From assembly GCA_029378245.1 (NCBI GenBank), contig JARKIF010000048.1:1-64000 (forward strand): a DNA stretch of 64,000 bases. The letters run 5' to 3'. Under the pieces are notes generated by a model that worked only from the letters and a program-made list of their open reading frames with translations, had not been told where the DNA came from and did not search any database. The position numbers were made by a program, and so were the translations under genes. Below are positions 1 to 11,576 of this stretch, in pieces (within the stretch, counting starts at the first letter, position 1; each line of letters opens with the position of its first letter). Origin of the DNA: Roridomyces roridus. Lineage: Eukaryota > Basidiomycota > Agaricomycetes > Agaricales > Mycenaceae.

Positions 1-477
1 GAGGCATTTCATCTGCTTACCGGCTGATTTCAATCACCATTTCCCGGGTCTATGTGGTTGACTCCGAGCGAGATTGCACGCTACATAGTACATACAGGGA
101 TCTGAGACCCAGAGCATGAAGGCAGAGAGTCGGCAGATACCTCGGGTTCCCGCTGTCCGAACATGAGCACCGCTGTCAATGCCAATCAACTGTCAATAAG
201 CAAGTCGGACTTCGGATCCGTCCTCGCCTCTTTGCATCCCATTCTATTCCTATGCCAGTCACGGACCCACGGTGGACCCGCGAACGAAATAATCGAGATC
301 TTCACTCAAGGTATGTACGGAAATCGCCGAGTTCTTGATGCAAGTAAGGCACGGCAATCTGGCTCGGATCATGTTCCGAGTTCCAAATGGGCATCGGGGA
401 TGGTTTGATGAAGACAGATTCATAAAGAACGATTCCTAATCAAGTTAGGAATCGTAATATCGATTGAATAAATACCA

Positions 478-1295
478 TGGGATCCGATTGGAGGATCGCA
501 CGTTGGAACAAGGGGGAGGCCGAGGGCGCCGCGAGCAGCGACCGAATCATCCCTGCTCCGGCACTTTGACCGGCAAGGGTGATCTTGGAAGCGTCCCCGC
601 CAAAGGACGGCACGACCTGCCCCAGAAGAATGAGTGCGTTTATAGCATCCTGTACGGCCAGATTGGTAGATCCGTCCGGAGGCAGGAGACCGAGCTTGAA
701 GAGTCGTAAATCAGCACGGTATCATCATATAATTGAAAAACCATTACCCCTCCGAGACGATACTGAATCACAGCGACAATTGATTCAGTCACAATGACAA
801 GATTGATCCATCCAGTCCCGGACAAGTAGCAGAGCCGGAATCGAAGGAACCGCCGTGAATCCTAGAGACGAGGGCTAAATACAGGCCACACAAAGAGGGA
901 AAAATTCACCGACCATACCAACGTGGATGCGTTCCCGCCGGGGGTGATATCGACAGGGACATAAAAAATCATCGAAAGACAGTGCTCGGCGAACGTCGAA
1001 GGGTCGACGCTGGCCTGAGGGCATTGCAAAGGAAGCGCCGCGGGGTTACGGTGGGAAAGGCAGGAAAGGGATGACTGACGGAAGAGCCCATTCTGTGACA
1101 ACAGTAGACGGCGCCCATCGAGTAGCAACAGCATACCTCGCAGAACCGATTGGCGCCGTCGGCATCCAGAGTTCCTTGTGCAGTCCCGAGTGGAGTCGAT
1201 ACCGATAGATCTTGTAGAGGGACCTCGGGGCGAGGAGCGGATGTGAGGCAAGGAAGTACTGGGAGAAGGGCCAGCACCACACGGGAGACGACCAT
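478..1295 (-). pseudogene. Carboxylesterase type B, truncated and frameshifted
   Basis: The pieces read like the N-terminal half of a fungal secreted carboxylesterase/lipase (alpha/beta hydrolase acting on ester bonds). From the 5' end these are a hydrophobic leader MVVSRVVLALLPVLPCLTSA, then VSTPLGTAQGT, then CPQASVDPSTFAEHCLSM, the oxyanion segment IHGGSFDSG, VAVIQYRLG, NLAVQDAINAL, and the nucleophile elbow FGGDASKITLAGQSAGAGM followed by LFQRAILQSDP. Plausible introns lie between LVW and IHGG (donor GTCGGT) and between YRLGG and LGLLPPDG (donor GTAATG). Two frame changes cannot be explained by introns: one near 1145 (after GANRF) and one near 800 (after GLDGS). No continuation of the family is visible beyond about 480, so the catalytic Glu/His half is missing. 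The start is the Met that opens the leader. Family assignment is firm. Whether the breaks are real decay or sequence error is open. Confidence 0.75.
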
Positions 1296-2602
1296 CGCGG
1301 CGCAAGTACACAGGACAAGATTAGCGCGGGAAGAACCAAAGAATAACGATAGTTGGCAGGCAGAATTCTCATTTTCATGCTTCACATATGATCAGAGTCG
1401 TCTTTGGATGCATGCGAGCTGCCCAAGTTGAGGGGATATGGCGCAGAAAATGAGCCGGCGGGAAGATGGTGGTGGTCAGAGGCAAAGCACGAATTGATGG
1501 GACAAAGAAAGACAAAGCCTGCCAAAAGCGGGTGTTTGGTAAGCCGTTGATCGATGTTCTCGGCCCAACGGCTTGTGGGAACACAAGTTACAACATCGCG
1601 AGAATTCCGGGATCCTCCAACTCCACTGGAGAGGGGCCCTTTGAACCCGTTTGGATCCCTAAAATCGTAAATGTGCGCACAAGGCACAAGAGTAAAAGAA
1701 CCGTCAAACGGTGGGATACTGGGCCTCATGTATCCGCCGAAAAAAATTGAATATGAGTACATTGAGTGCTCGTGAATAATTTATGAAGGCCACCCGGAGA
1801 CCGGAAGTACTAGTCTCCCGGGATGTCCGTCTGTGCATAAGATTCAAACATCAGACAGCAGGTCAGAGTACCCGCTACTATGCTGAATTTTCCTCATCTA
1901 GCATCTCTGCCTACAAATCGGTGGTGAGCAGAAGTTGTTACAGCATGTATATTTGATACCTACTTGGACTGTGCATGTAATGGCATTTGCTGATTTTGGG
2001 TTATTGGACGTGGATCTAAATATGGTCCAGGCTCTGGAGGCTGGAGCGCATGCCAACGAGAGGCGTTGGTGCGGAGTGTGGTTGAATCAATGCCGATGTC
2101 ATCAGCTACGGCGGAAACCGCTATCGTGCGGGAAAGGAAAGATGAACATGGGTTGCTCCGCCGACTCGATGAGCAAATGCATTCATGCATAGCCTATAGG
2201 GGTGGCGTGTGGTGCACCATGGGTCATCGCCTGCTGTGACTCGTGAGACGGTCAATCACAGAGATGATCCCAGAACAAAGAATTGCACAACAGTTCGCTG
2301 GTCGAGAAGATACGCGAATTGCCTGGCAACCGCGACGATATCTGACCCAACTGTGAGCAGAAGCTGGTGACTATAGCGACTGCCGGATGTTTCCACGTGT
2401 CAAGATCGCGCTAAACTACTTCTCTCCCTTTCTCTCCACGCAAGGTTAGACGAGGTCTCCACAAAGTCACCGACGCTAGTCGACTTTGATCGTATGGCAT
2501 CATTGAATACTGATGCGCAATGTGGATTGCGTCCGCCGTCCGCCATCCCACTCACTCACTCTTTCTTTCTCTACCCTCACCCTCACAGACTCAGTGAGGG
2601 CG
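1296..2602. other. Intergenic region, no gene recognised
   Basis: Several open frames exist on both strands, but none shows a recognisable domain, and codon composition is not distinctive. The segment just before 2603 (about 2400-2600) is pyrimidine-rich, which fits the 5' leader of the next gene. Confidence 0.5.
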
Positions 2603-3261
2603 ATGGAAAGTGGCCACGGGAGCCCGTATGCTGGCGCGCAACCCATAACACGTCGCAGTCGCCCGCTGCCTCCCATCCCAAGTACTCTGGACCCGGACCC
2701 GATGCCCCGGCCACCAAGTCCCCCACCAAAGGAAGCGGAGTATCATGTTACCTCGAGGCCATCGTACGGGCTAGAGGAGGACGAAGCGGAGGAGCTGAAG
2801 CTCGTGAGTCGAATCAACACCCCTTCTTCGCTGCTGACTCACGGGATATCATTGATAAGCTCGACCCCGGCCCCTGGAAAGCACACATATCGTGGGTAGC
2901 CAACGCTGACTACACTCACCCCGCGCCGCCCTACACTCCCAAGGCGGACAGCGCACTCCTGCCGCCACAGACGCCCGTGCTGAGCACACGCCTCCCTAAC
3001 GACGCCCACCTAATTCGGCTTTCACCCCTTCGCCGCCGAACAATTCGAGATCCCAAACGGTTTTCTGAATTGATTGACTCACCGGACAGGTCGTGGTGGA
3101 TTGATTACGAATATGACGAGGAGTCAATGATACCGAGGTTTAATCCGGGGAGCGGGAGCGGGAGAAGACGGACGGCGTGTGAACGGCAGTGGCAGAGGGA
3201 GAAGAATCGGCGGTCGGATTTGTATCGAGCGAAGGTCATGGACTTCTTTTGTTTCGCATAG
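2603..3261 (+). CDS. Uncharacterised proline-rich protein, two exons
   Basis: Exon 1 is 2603-2803 and exon 2 is 2860-3261. The 56-bp intron has a perfect GTGAGT donor, a CTGAC branch site and an AAG acceptor. The phases match and give 200 aa. The first about 45 residues are basic and proline-rich (RRSRPLPPIP, then PRPPSPPP), followed by an acidic stretch (LEEDEAEELKL). The C-terminal half contains WWIDYEYDEES and a Gly/Ser patch, then a strongly basic segment (RRTACERQWQREKNRRSD) that could form a helix or nuclear signal. No catalytic domain or membrane segment is visible. I do not recognise the family and assign no function. The Met at 2603 is chosen because it opens the frame that splices cleanly. 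An upstream ATG at 2494 is in the other frame. Confidence 0.6.
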
Positions 3262-4893
3262 TTGCGCTACGCACCTCTTAGATTAGGAATCTCGGCTTTA
3301 ACCAAGTCAGTAATACACCCGATATCCAAGAAAGGACGAGCTCTAGACGCGTTTCCGCCGGGTGTCTATTACTTGTCTCTAGTCTCACTCGCCTGCTATG
3401 ACTCAAGAACGACTCTCCCTTGGCCTCGGCGTGTTGTCGGCGTGACACGTTCGGATACTTGGCGGCGACGTCTGAAGGCTTGAGAGGCTGCCGCTCGCTT
3501 TAACTGTGCAATATATATGGATTCTGCTTTTCCGTCAAACTTCGAGTCTCGATTGCCGACGATGCTCAACGCCTCAAAGACTTGGAAATCCACGGTGTTT
3601 CTGGTTTGGGTGACGCTGGCTCTGGTCTGTTGTCGAGCTGGTTTCCAAATCAAAGTGTATACCAAAGTGACTTCGGCCACCCGGATGCAGAATGTTCAAG
3701 ATGGTTTTCGGCGGAATTTAGCTCCTCGGTCGACGTCCCCTCAGTTGAATTGTCATTTCAGGCGCGAATACACCCGAATGCGCATCCGAGAGGAACTAGA
3801 ACTAGAACCAGAACTAAACCGGTGCGTACATGTCACCATATCCCTACGAATAACCCCACCAGCCATTTCAGCTCCGCAAGCTCGTCTACCCTTCCCCAAG
3901 TTCTCGAGAGACGAATCTTAGAGAGATGGTGGCCTATTCCGGCCTTGATTTCATCTCGATGCTGGAGCTGGTCGCGTGGCGGGTTGGAAGCTGGTACATA
4001 CGTGAAAGTCTCGTCACGGCCTCCCACACGCGTTGATATGTACACTGCAGGGTCGAGCATCTACAATATTCGAGTGCCGCGGCGGGGAAATTTGATCCCG
4101 AGTATTGGTACTTCGCGAATTGACTGAATCTCGTTCTCAGCCTTGGAGTACATTGCTGAAAATGAGAAACTGCGGCCCCGGCAGGAATTTCAATCAGTCA
4201 AGACTGCTCACCTAGTACTTGTGAGTTGAGTAACTCTAGGAGAGACCTCAAGCTCGGCGCTTCCTGTTCGATTCGGGGTCGTGCTATATCGACTCTAGAT
4301 CTCCGCATTGAACATTCTTTTTGCTGCCTCATCCCATGCTTCCGCTCATGATTAGTGTGGCCAATGATGTATAGTGGACCGAGAGGGCATGACGCATGAA
4401 CGTGTCTCGACCAGTCGAACGAGATATCAAAGAGAACAGCTGTCCAGCTGTCATTGGCGCTGTCAGCTTCAATTTGAACTGACCGCAAAGGAAAATTCCC
4501 CGGCCGCATCTCACGCACCTCCCATCCCGGTGTACCTCTCCAGCAGCATCGAGTCCTTGATTTGTCGAGGCCCAGGTTCCGTGGTTCCGTGGTCCGATTA
4601 TAGTACGCATTGGTTTAATGCCGTGCTCGGCACGGGATTCGGTCCTGTGCGGATGATTTTATAGGGGAATTTTATCGTTGTGCTCTTACTGGCGAGTTTG
4701 ACAGTGAACCTTTTCTAAGTAGTGTTTGGGAATATCTAAAGGAACACACTGTCACAGAAAGTTCAAGGCGGACCAAGACGGAGTTGAAACGGCCATCAGG
4801 TCCAAACGGGGATAATCTCCCACATGGCCTCGTGGCACCACCTCTCCCATCTCCCCCACCACCCGTTGCTCGACCGCTCGTCGGTGGCATCCA
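3262..4893. other. Intergenic region, no gene recognised
   Basis: Overlapping open frames at 3517-3921 and 3582-4127 are the largest. One carries a hydrophobic stretch and a short Glu/Leu repeat (ELELEPEL), but neither matches a family I know and neither has convincing splice structure. Nothing else is supported. Confidence 0.4.
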
Positions 4894-6267
4894 ATGGTCG
4901 AAAACAGGTACATCGGGCTCGTCCTGGCTCTGATCAGCTCCCTCGCCGTCGGGACGAGCACCGTCGTCCAAAAAATGGTCCGCCCGCAGCACTTTTGCTG
5001 CCACTGAAAACTGACTCGGGATCGCCACGTAGGGACTGAACGCGGCTTCTGGGAGCGGCAAATCGACGGAGGACATGTCGTATCTGAAGAGTCCAGTGTG
5101 GTGGCTTGGATTTCTGGCTTGTGCGTTCACCGAAAAAACCTTCACTTGAGCTGAATGAATCTTTTCGCCGCAGTGATTGTGGGTGAAGGTGCGACACCCG
5201 AGTGCCTCATGTACTCCCAAGACTGACCTGTGCTTCCCCCAGCCTTCAATTTCGCCGCATACACAGTCGCGCCGCCGGTCATGGTCACACCGCTGGGAGC
5301 TTTCAGTGTTATCGTCGGGTGCGTGGCTGCGTTGAGCCGAATTATGCAGCTAACTCGGTATACGAGAGCGATCCTCGCTTCAGTTCTGCTGAAAGAGCGT
5401 CTGGGGCATTTAGGGCGTGTGGGGTGCGCGTTGTGTCTGCTCGGCACCTTGACCATCGTGCTACACGCCCCGGAGGACCAGGACCTCCAGACGGCCACAC
5501 AGTTCTTGGAACTCGCTATCCGGCCTAGTGCGTCACACTCATATCGGATATCCGCCGCTTCAACGACTTACACAGGATTCCTGCTCTACTGCTTCATCGT
5601 CTCCGTCTTCTCCATCATCATGGCCACTGTCATCGCGCCCGTACACGGGCGCCAGACACCGCTGGTCTACATCTCCATCGCCTCCCTCGTGGGCTCCGTC
5701 TCGGTCATGTTCCTCAAGGGATTCGGCGTCGCCATCAAACTCACGTTTTCCGGACACAATCAGTTCGTGTATCCCAGCACCTACTTTTTCGGCGCAGTCT
5801 CCATCGGATGCATGATGGTACAGCTGCACTATTCCAATTGCGCGCTGGACATCTTTTCCGTTAACTTGTGCGTCGAACTCTCCGATTCCACCCAGGCTGA
5901 CCTGGAGAGCAGGGTGAACCCGGTATACTACGTCGGATTCTGCACGGCTACTATCGTCGCCTCCCTCGTTCTCTTCCAGGGCTTCAACACCGCCGACGCC
6001 ACGACGACCGTGTCCCTACTCTGCGGCTTCATCGTCACCTTCCTCGGCGTGCACGTCCTCAACATCTCTATGCTAGAAGAGAGCGGTGCTGCCGGGGTTG
6101 CGCTTGATCATTCGCGCAACTCGCTTGACCGGTGGCGAAGGAGTCGGAGGCCGTTGTTCGGCGGGCTGCGCGTTGAGGAGGAGGAGGAACGGCATCTTGA
6201 GGGGCTGTGGGAGGATGGATCGGAAGATGAGCGGGCGAATATTCGAATAACGCCGAGGCCGGTGTGA
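4894..6267 (+). CDS. NIPA-type magnesium transporter (DUF803)
   Basis: Seven exons (4894-4977, 5033-5120, 5174-5188, 5243-5318, 5367-5527, 5576-5867, 5913-6267) sum to exactly 357 codons. The protein follows the NIPA family from end to end: N-terminal YIGLVLALISSLAVGTSTVV, a GLNAASG loop, YLKSPVWWLGF, FNFAAYTVAPPVMVTPLGAF, ILASVLLKERLGHLGRVGCA, TIVLHAPED, VYISIASLVGSVSVM, FLKGFGVAIKLTF, NPVYYVGFCTATIVAS and FQGFNTADA. About nine membrane helices are expected. NIPA proteins are polytopic Mg2+ transporters of plasma or endosomal membranes. The C-terminal about 60 residues are a charged cytosolic tail with an EEEEE run. The first donor is a weak GTCCGC, but the phase and the family alignment require it. 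Exon 3 is only 15 nt. Identity is high-confidence; exact cation selectivity is inferred from the family. Confidence 0.93.
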
Positions 6268-6412
6268 TTTTTTATATCTTACTTGCATATCTCTTTTTTC
6301 TCTATGGGACGGTCTAGTTGTGCTTGTATCGGAAGCCCCTGTATAAGAAACCCGCGGATCAGTTCACTCACGTGATGCGAATCGGTCGACCCCTGCCTTG
6401 CGGACGACCACC

Positions 6413-7982
6413 ATGGAAGGACACGAGTTCTTGGACAAAATCATCGGGCGAGTCTCTCTTCTCGCTGCCCTACATCGAATGCCCTCTTACCCAAGCCCCA
6501 CAGCACCCTCCTCGTCACCTCCTGGGCCCACACGGTAATGTACATCGCCGAGGGGATGCAGGCGTACCATTACTTCAAGACGTACCCTACCGATCCGCTC
6601 ACTACACGAATCCTCGTCGCCGTTTGCTGTGTGGTCGACACTGCGGCCCTCGCGGGGCATTATGCTGGCGTGTATCTGGTGCGTTGGCTTGACTCCTTTC
6701 TTCGCGTTTTCATTCATGGTAATACGTAGTACGCTGTGAAAAATTGGGGTGTGTCTCTCGTCTTTGGGTGGATTTGGGGACTGGGCGATTCTGAGAGTTG
6801 CCAGGGAATGCCGCGTATTTCTTGTTTGAGGTGCGTTTTCGTACGTTTATGGAATGCAAATGTGGCTGATGCAGTGTGATCCAGCCGTGGACGGCATGTA
6901 ACTACCTCATGACAACCAGCGTCACGGCGTTCATAGTCCAAACCTACCTCATCCGTCGGTGCTGGAGAGTGTGCGCTTTTCCTTCACCTTGAATGTCATC
7001 CCCGCAAGCTCATCTCGATTTACTTAGGATGCCAGGAGGGAAGAGCCGGCTTGCTCTGACGTTTGTCTTGGTCTGCTCGTCCTGGTTGACGGTGCGTACG
7101 AGCAACCCCCTTTTTCCGTTACCATCTCATCTTGGTTGTTAGATGGCCAGCGCCGTGGCACTCACTATCAAGAGCAGTCAACATCTCGCGTTTGCTGACC
7201 GTTCCTTGACGACTGTTCTCGCCCTGTAAGCTTCCTCCTCTTCTTAGTTGGCAGAATCAAGTCAACGAGTCCTGGTCAGAATCTGGCTCATCGGTTCGGC
7301 GTGCACGGATATCCTCATCGCCTTTACAGTCCGTCTTTACTGTTGTCCCAAAGCAGCTCACACTCTCACGGTGCATTCTAGTTAGTCTGGCATCTCTACA
7401 CCATGGGAACTGGACTCTCCCGCGAGACAAAGAGGTGCGTCTCCCCCTTCACCTACCTTCTTTGCTCGTACTTACTTAAATACCTACTTGCACAGCGTCC
7501 TCTTCCGCCTAATCCGAACCACACTCCAAAGCGGCGTCTTCACAGCCGCTGCAGCCATTCTCGTGCTGGTCATCTACCTCACCGACACGGCAAGCAACGC
7601 CAACATCGGCGTAGGATACCTCCTCGGGCGGCTCTACACGCTGACTCTACTCTTGAATCTCAATAGACGGCCGAAGTTTGGGGTGGGGCATACGGTGAAT
7701 GGGCAGGAGACGATGACGATGAATGGTGGGGATTCGGATGTTCAGTGGGAGCGTAGGAGTGAGAGTCAGAGTGAGAGCAGGAGCAGGAGTAGAGCTGGAT
7801 GGGGGTCGCGGAAGTTGATTGTGCATGTTACGGAGGAGACTGTGGCACCGAGTCCAGTGTCGACGTTGGAGTTTGCGACGTGTGGTGTCGGGCGTGAGGG
7901 AGATTCAGATGGGTCGGACGATCGGGTGGCTATTGGTGGTTCGTCGACTGATGATTCCGAGCCAGTTGTGGAAAGGAACTAG
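6413..7982 (+). CDS. DUF6534-type multi-pass membrane protein
   Basis: The product is a multi-exon, seven-helix-like fungal membrane protein of the DUF6534 class, a large family of unknown function in Agaricomycetes. Diagnostic pieces in order: HTVMYIAEGMQAYHYFKTYPTD followed by VAVCCVVDTAALAGHY (helices 1-2), VIQPWTACNYLMTTSVTAFIVQ, LALTFVLVCSSWLT, SSQHLAFADRSLTTVLAL, IWLIGSACTDILIAFTLVWHLY, and the terminal block LFRLIRTTLQSGVFTAAAA, LVIYLTD, LLGRLYTLTLLLNLNRRP. Introns are short with GTGCGT-type donors (for example near 6678, 7440 and 7090). The start at 6413 sits in a good context (ACCACCATGG). The junction of the first exon is not resolved. The tail after about 7680 is hydrophilic and Ser/Glu-rich. 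No ligand or partner can be deduced. Confidence 0.8.
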
Positions 7983-8299
7983 TGAGTCTGGGCGAGATGA
8001 ATGGACGATTCGGTTGAATGTACTGTGTGTATTCGGTTACTTGGACTTCTTGTATGTATGTTTTCCTCGGGATCTACCTTCTGATTCGTTTGGCCGAAAT
8101 AAACCCTGACAAAAATGCAAGCTGCGGAAAGGACCTATTTAGTTCTGATGGACGAGGGTATGTTGTATTTCGGTTGCCAGCCGTCTGTATACATTGTATG
8201 CAGAATAAATAAGACTATGTACGTCCCGTAGGGAAATAAAGATGAACGATTGGATGGAAAGGCTACTCATTCCCGGATGACTTTGGACTCTCATTCATT

Positions 8300-9460
8300 T
8301 ATGACGTGAAGAGGGTGGGGCTGAAGATGAGGACGATCAGCATCCTAAAGCACAAAAAGCACAAAAACACACCTTCCACTCCTCAGGGTTCGGCAACGCC
8401 ACATCCGCATTGTCCGCCTCAGCACTCCCATGTCCATCCGAAGACACCGGCGGCGACAGACTGTATTTCGAGATATAGTCCAGGTCTTTGGAGGGAACAG
8501 AGGCGTCGAATACCTGCGACTTTTGACCCGGCCGAAGGGATACAGGGGTACCAGTCAGCGGCACGGGAGGAGCGGCGGGCAAATCACGATTTGTGGCCCA
8601 TTGCTCGGCTAGCTCGCGCATGAGCAATGCTGGGGCCGGTTGAGTGATGTAGGCGCCGGTATATGCATACTGCTGCTGCTGCTGTTGCGCACTGGACGAC
8701 CACTGAGCGTAGGCCGTATTGGGTAGTACGAGACCAGGCGGGCGACGAAGGGGGTGTGAAGATGAAGTTGCCTTCTCGTAATCGTCCGCCTCGATGGCGC
8801 GGCGGGCTGCATCAGGGATGAATGCACCCGCGACGTCCATCTCACGGTCGAGTTGCCGGCGGCGCCGACGGCGGAGAGCGCACGTGAGGAGCCAGAGCGT
8901 TAGAACCACGGTGCAAATGCCGGTGAGGGTGAAGACTGCTGCGACGGCGCCTTTGTTGTGGAAAAATCTGGTAGGCCAGGGCTGAGGTGTGATCATTCAC
9001 GTAGCGGTATGGAGGGACGCACGAAGAGTTGGAGCTTCCCCCGACCGTACTTGCGTGCGCACTTTGACTAGGCTCCGCCAACTGGGAAACAAAGAACGTG
9101 GATGTTGTCGTCGGCGGATCGGAAGCGGGAGACGTCGACAGGATCGTGCTCGCTGACAAGGGCGTCGAACTCGAGTCCAGTGAAGATGAAGAAGGGGAAA
9201 GATCGATAAAGGAGGTGGAAGAACTCGTGGAGAGAGGCAATTGAAATTTGAAGAGAATGAGAAGAAGAAACGGGGAAAAAGGGCGACGGAAGATCAAATT
9301 GAAATGCTCACCGCACGACGATTCCAAATGTGGAGTCTGGTTGCGAGGGTGACGATCGGCGGAGGCAGCCTTTCATTCTACCTCGTTTTTGCGGCACCCT
9401 CTCTATGTCGAGGTTCGGCGGAGAGCTGGGAGACGCGCTGGATGACAAGAGCATAGGCGC
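8300..9460 (-). CDS. Ser-rich single-pass membrane protein (Mid2/WSC-like layout)
   Basis: On the minus strand, a long Ser/Thr-rich ectodomain (about 9050-9240; SPSSSSLDSSSTPLSAST and similar) is spliced to FFHNKGAVAAVFTLTGICTVV, a single membrane helix. A basic stop-transfer segment (LRRRRRRQLDRE) and a cytosolic tail with a short poly-Gln run follow. The join uses a GTGCGT donor and a CAG acceptor next to position 9000. The last intron removes a GTGTGT...CTTCAG segment, so the protein ends EEWKPHPLHVI with the stop at 8300-8302. A further intron (GTGAGC donor near 9313) leads to an upstream coding-like stretch, but the true start is not resolved, so the 5' limit given is approximate. The layout resembles basidiomycete cell-surface sensor-like proteins. 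No signal peptide could be assigned. Confidence 0.6.
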
Positions 9461-10545
9461 TGAGGAGGATCCCCGAAAGTGAGCCAAGGCGTCGGTCTGT
9501 GAATACGGAGTTGAAACGTGGATCGAAACAAAGTGCAGCAGCGGCCGATCATCTACGGTAGTGTGACTTCTGCAATGGGCATGCTTATCTGTTCAAAATT
9601 TTCGTTTAATAATCGTGCAATTACACGTGGATGAATGCCCCAGGAAACCCTCCGTGCAAGCGGTGCTCTCATACGGCCATCCAATCCCTGCATTGAAGTA
9701 AAGTAAGTCCCCCGCATCACGTTGAAGCGAATGAAAGACCTGTGGAGTTGAAATACTCCGAGTCGGCAAGAAAATGCCGCCAATTGAGTGTCCAGGGGAT
9801 GAAGTGCCCTAGACGATTTCCAAGTTCAGTTCCAAGATAAGTAATGGAGAAAAGAAAAACAACCAAACTCACCGCCCTGATAAAGTTTTGTGGGTGAAAT
9901 GGAAGTCCACAAGATGTGGTTCGATGATCATGTTGGACTGCTGGATTTAAAACGGATGGAGCCAGACGTCAGAAGAAAACTACGGTTTGCCTGTCAGATG
10001 ATTTCCGCCTACAGTATAAACCGATGACCCGAGTAATGCTTCGCGGGAGAGATACCAGGGGAGCGAAATGAGACTCGGTGCGCATGTCCGTGGACGATTG
10101 TCTGAATAGACGCGAGCAAACTAGCAGAAGAGAGGACGCTTTCACAAAGCAGCCAGGGAGGATGTCGACCGTGAGAGATCGGATGTGAGTAAAAGACTTG
10201 CTAGAAACGAGTGAATCCAGGTGAAACGCAAAGCAACTTGCGATTTCCGAGTCTCGAGATGGTGCCATGGTGGGAGAGGACAAGATGATTCGCGTGGGAA
10301 AGCATTTGATGTCCGGTTTATGTATCCCCGGCTCGGTTGTTCCATGCCAAGCCGCTCGGTATCCGAGGCAATTTTCGAACACAAAATTTAAATGAGTTGA
10401 ACCAGGTGTGGGCTCGAGTGCGGCTGCACTCTGACGGTGATAGTGCGTCGGTCGTTGCTTGACACGTTGTTGACACATCAATGGATCAGAGTCACTGCGT
10501 GACGTCGTGACGCTTTTTCTTTCACACCACGACCACATCCCTCGT

Positions 10546-11576
10546 ATGGAGGACCGGAGACGAGTGTCGGACCTTTGGTTCCCGGACGCAGACCTTCTCA
10601 TTGAGACCAGAGACAGAATCTTTCGAGTGCCTGGCAGCATCCTTGCCGAGACATCCGAGACCGTCAGGTGGATGATTGGGGTGGGCCCGAATATGTACGG
10701 AGAGCCCAAACTCGTTCTGAGCTCCAACCCCGCGCATGTGGAGTACCTATTGCGGGCGATATTCTATCCCTGGTGCGTTGATGTCTAGAGTCGCCACGGG
10801 GCGTGGTCCGACGTTCATTCAGGTACTTTCCGGCACCCCCTGCTCGAATCAACTTCCGTCTCCTCAACGGCGTCCTGCGACTCAGTACAGAGTTCAACAT
10901 CTCTCATCTACGACAACCCGCACTACGTCATTTATCTTTGGGATTGCCAACTACGCTCAAAGACTTTGACGAAATCTGGGAACGCGACTCGACGTCGGGC
11001 CAATGGGCCGCCGATTTACCGCTCAAATGGCTGGTGGCCCGTGACCTGAGGATCTACTGGGCACTTCCATTTCCATTGTTGATCCTGTTTTCCATCCTGG
11101 ATGAGCATCCCGACTACCTGATGGAGCTTTCCTCCGAGGTGCGGGTGTGTTTTATGGAAGCGCGAAAGCGCCTTCGAGTCATACTTTCGAATGCCCTCGA
11201 TACACTGGATCTCACGGACGCTGCATCCATCATAGCCCTTCGCACTGCATACAGCACACAGTGGCGGTATGCAGCCCTCATCGTTTGTATCACACCCGAC
11301 TTGTGGGACGAGGGATTCGCCAAATTATACTCCTGGAGATCTAGGGGTGTGATGAAAGCAAGGTTCCAGCTGTTGAGGCAGGGGATATGGGACGGGTTGC
11401 CCCAGCTCTCCGGGTTTTCGTCGTGGGACGCGCTCAAAGCCGCGAGGGATGCCGATCTTGGCACAGAGAAGATGCCGCCCATGCCTGCGAAGAGGACTAG
11501 ATTCCCCGACGTCTTTCTCGTTTGCTCGGTCTATTTTCTGTGCGGGTGCATTTTCTGGGGCTGGCTGCGCAGTTGA
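10546..11576 (+). CDS. BTB (POZ) domain protein
   Basis: Exons 10546-10772 and 10823-11576 (50-bp intron, GTGCGT donor) give 326 aa in frame. Residues about 8-75 carry the BTB core typical of Agaricomycete proteins: DLWFPDADLLIETRDRIFRV, then GSILAETSETVRWMIG, and YLLRAIFYPWYFPAPPARI. The family's conserved FxPPPA-like linker is interrupted by the intron. After it comes INFRLLNGVLRLSTEFNISHLRQPAL, the short helical extension that follows BTB in these proteins, and then a longer helical region with WRYAALIVCITPDLW. BTB domains mediate dimerisation and often Cullin-3 binding; no second domain is visible to indicate a target. The C-terminal VFLVCSVYFLCGCIFWGW is strongly hydrophobic and could be a tail anchor, which is unusual for this family. 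It could instead be read-through into intron sequence. Confidence 0.8.

Noticed and set aside
3517..4127. Two overlapping frames suggesting a membrane protein
   Set aside because: The only hydrophobic stretch is short, the frames conflict, and the rest is charge-rich low complexity without a family match.
9969..10727. 252-codon open frame on the minus strand
   Set aside because: It overlaps the BTB gene's 5' region on the opposite strand and has no domain. It is a chance reading opposite real coding sequence and its promoter.
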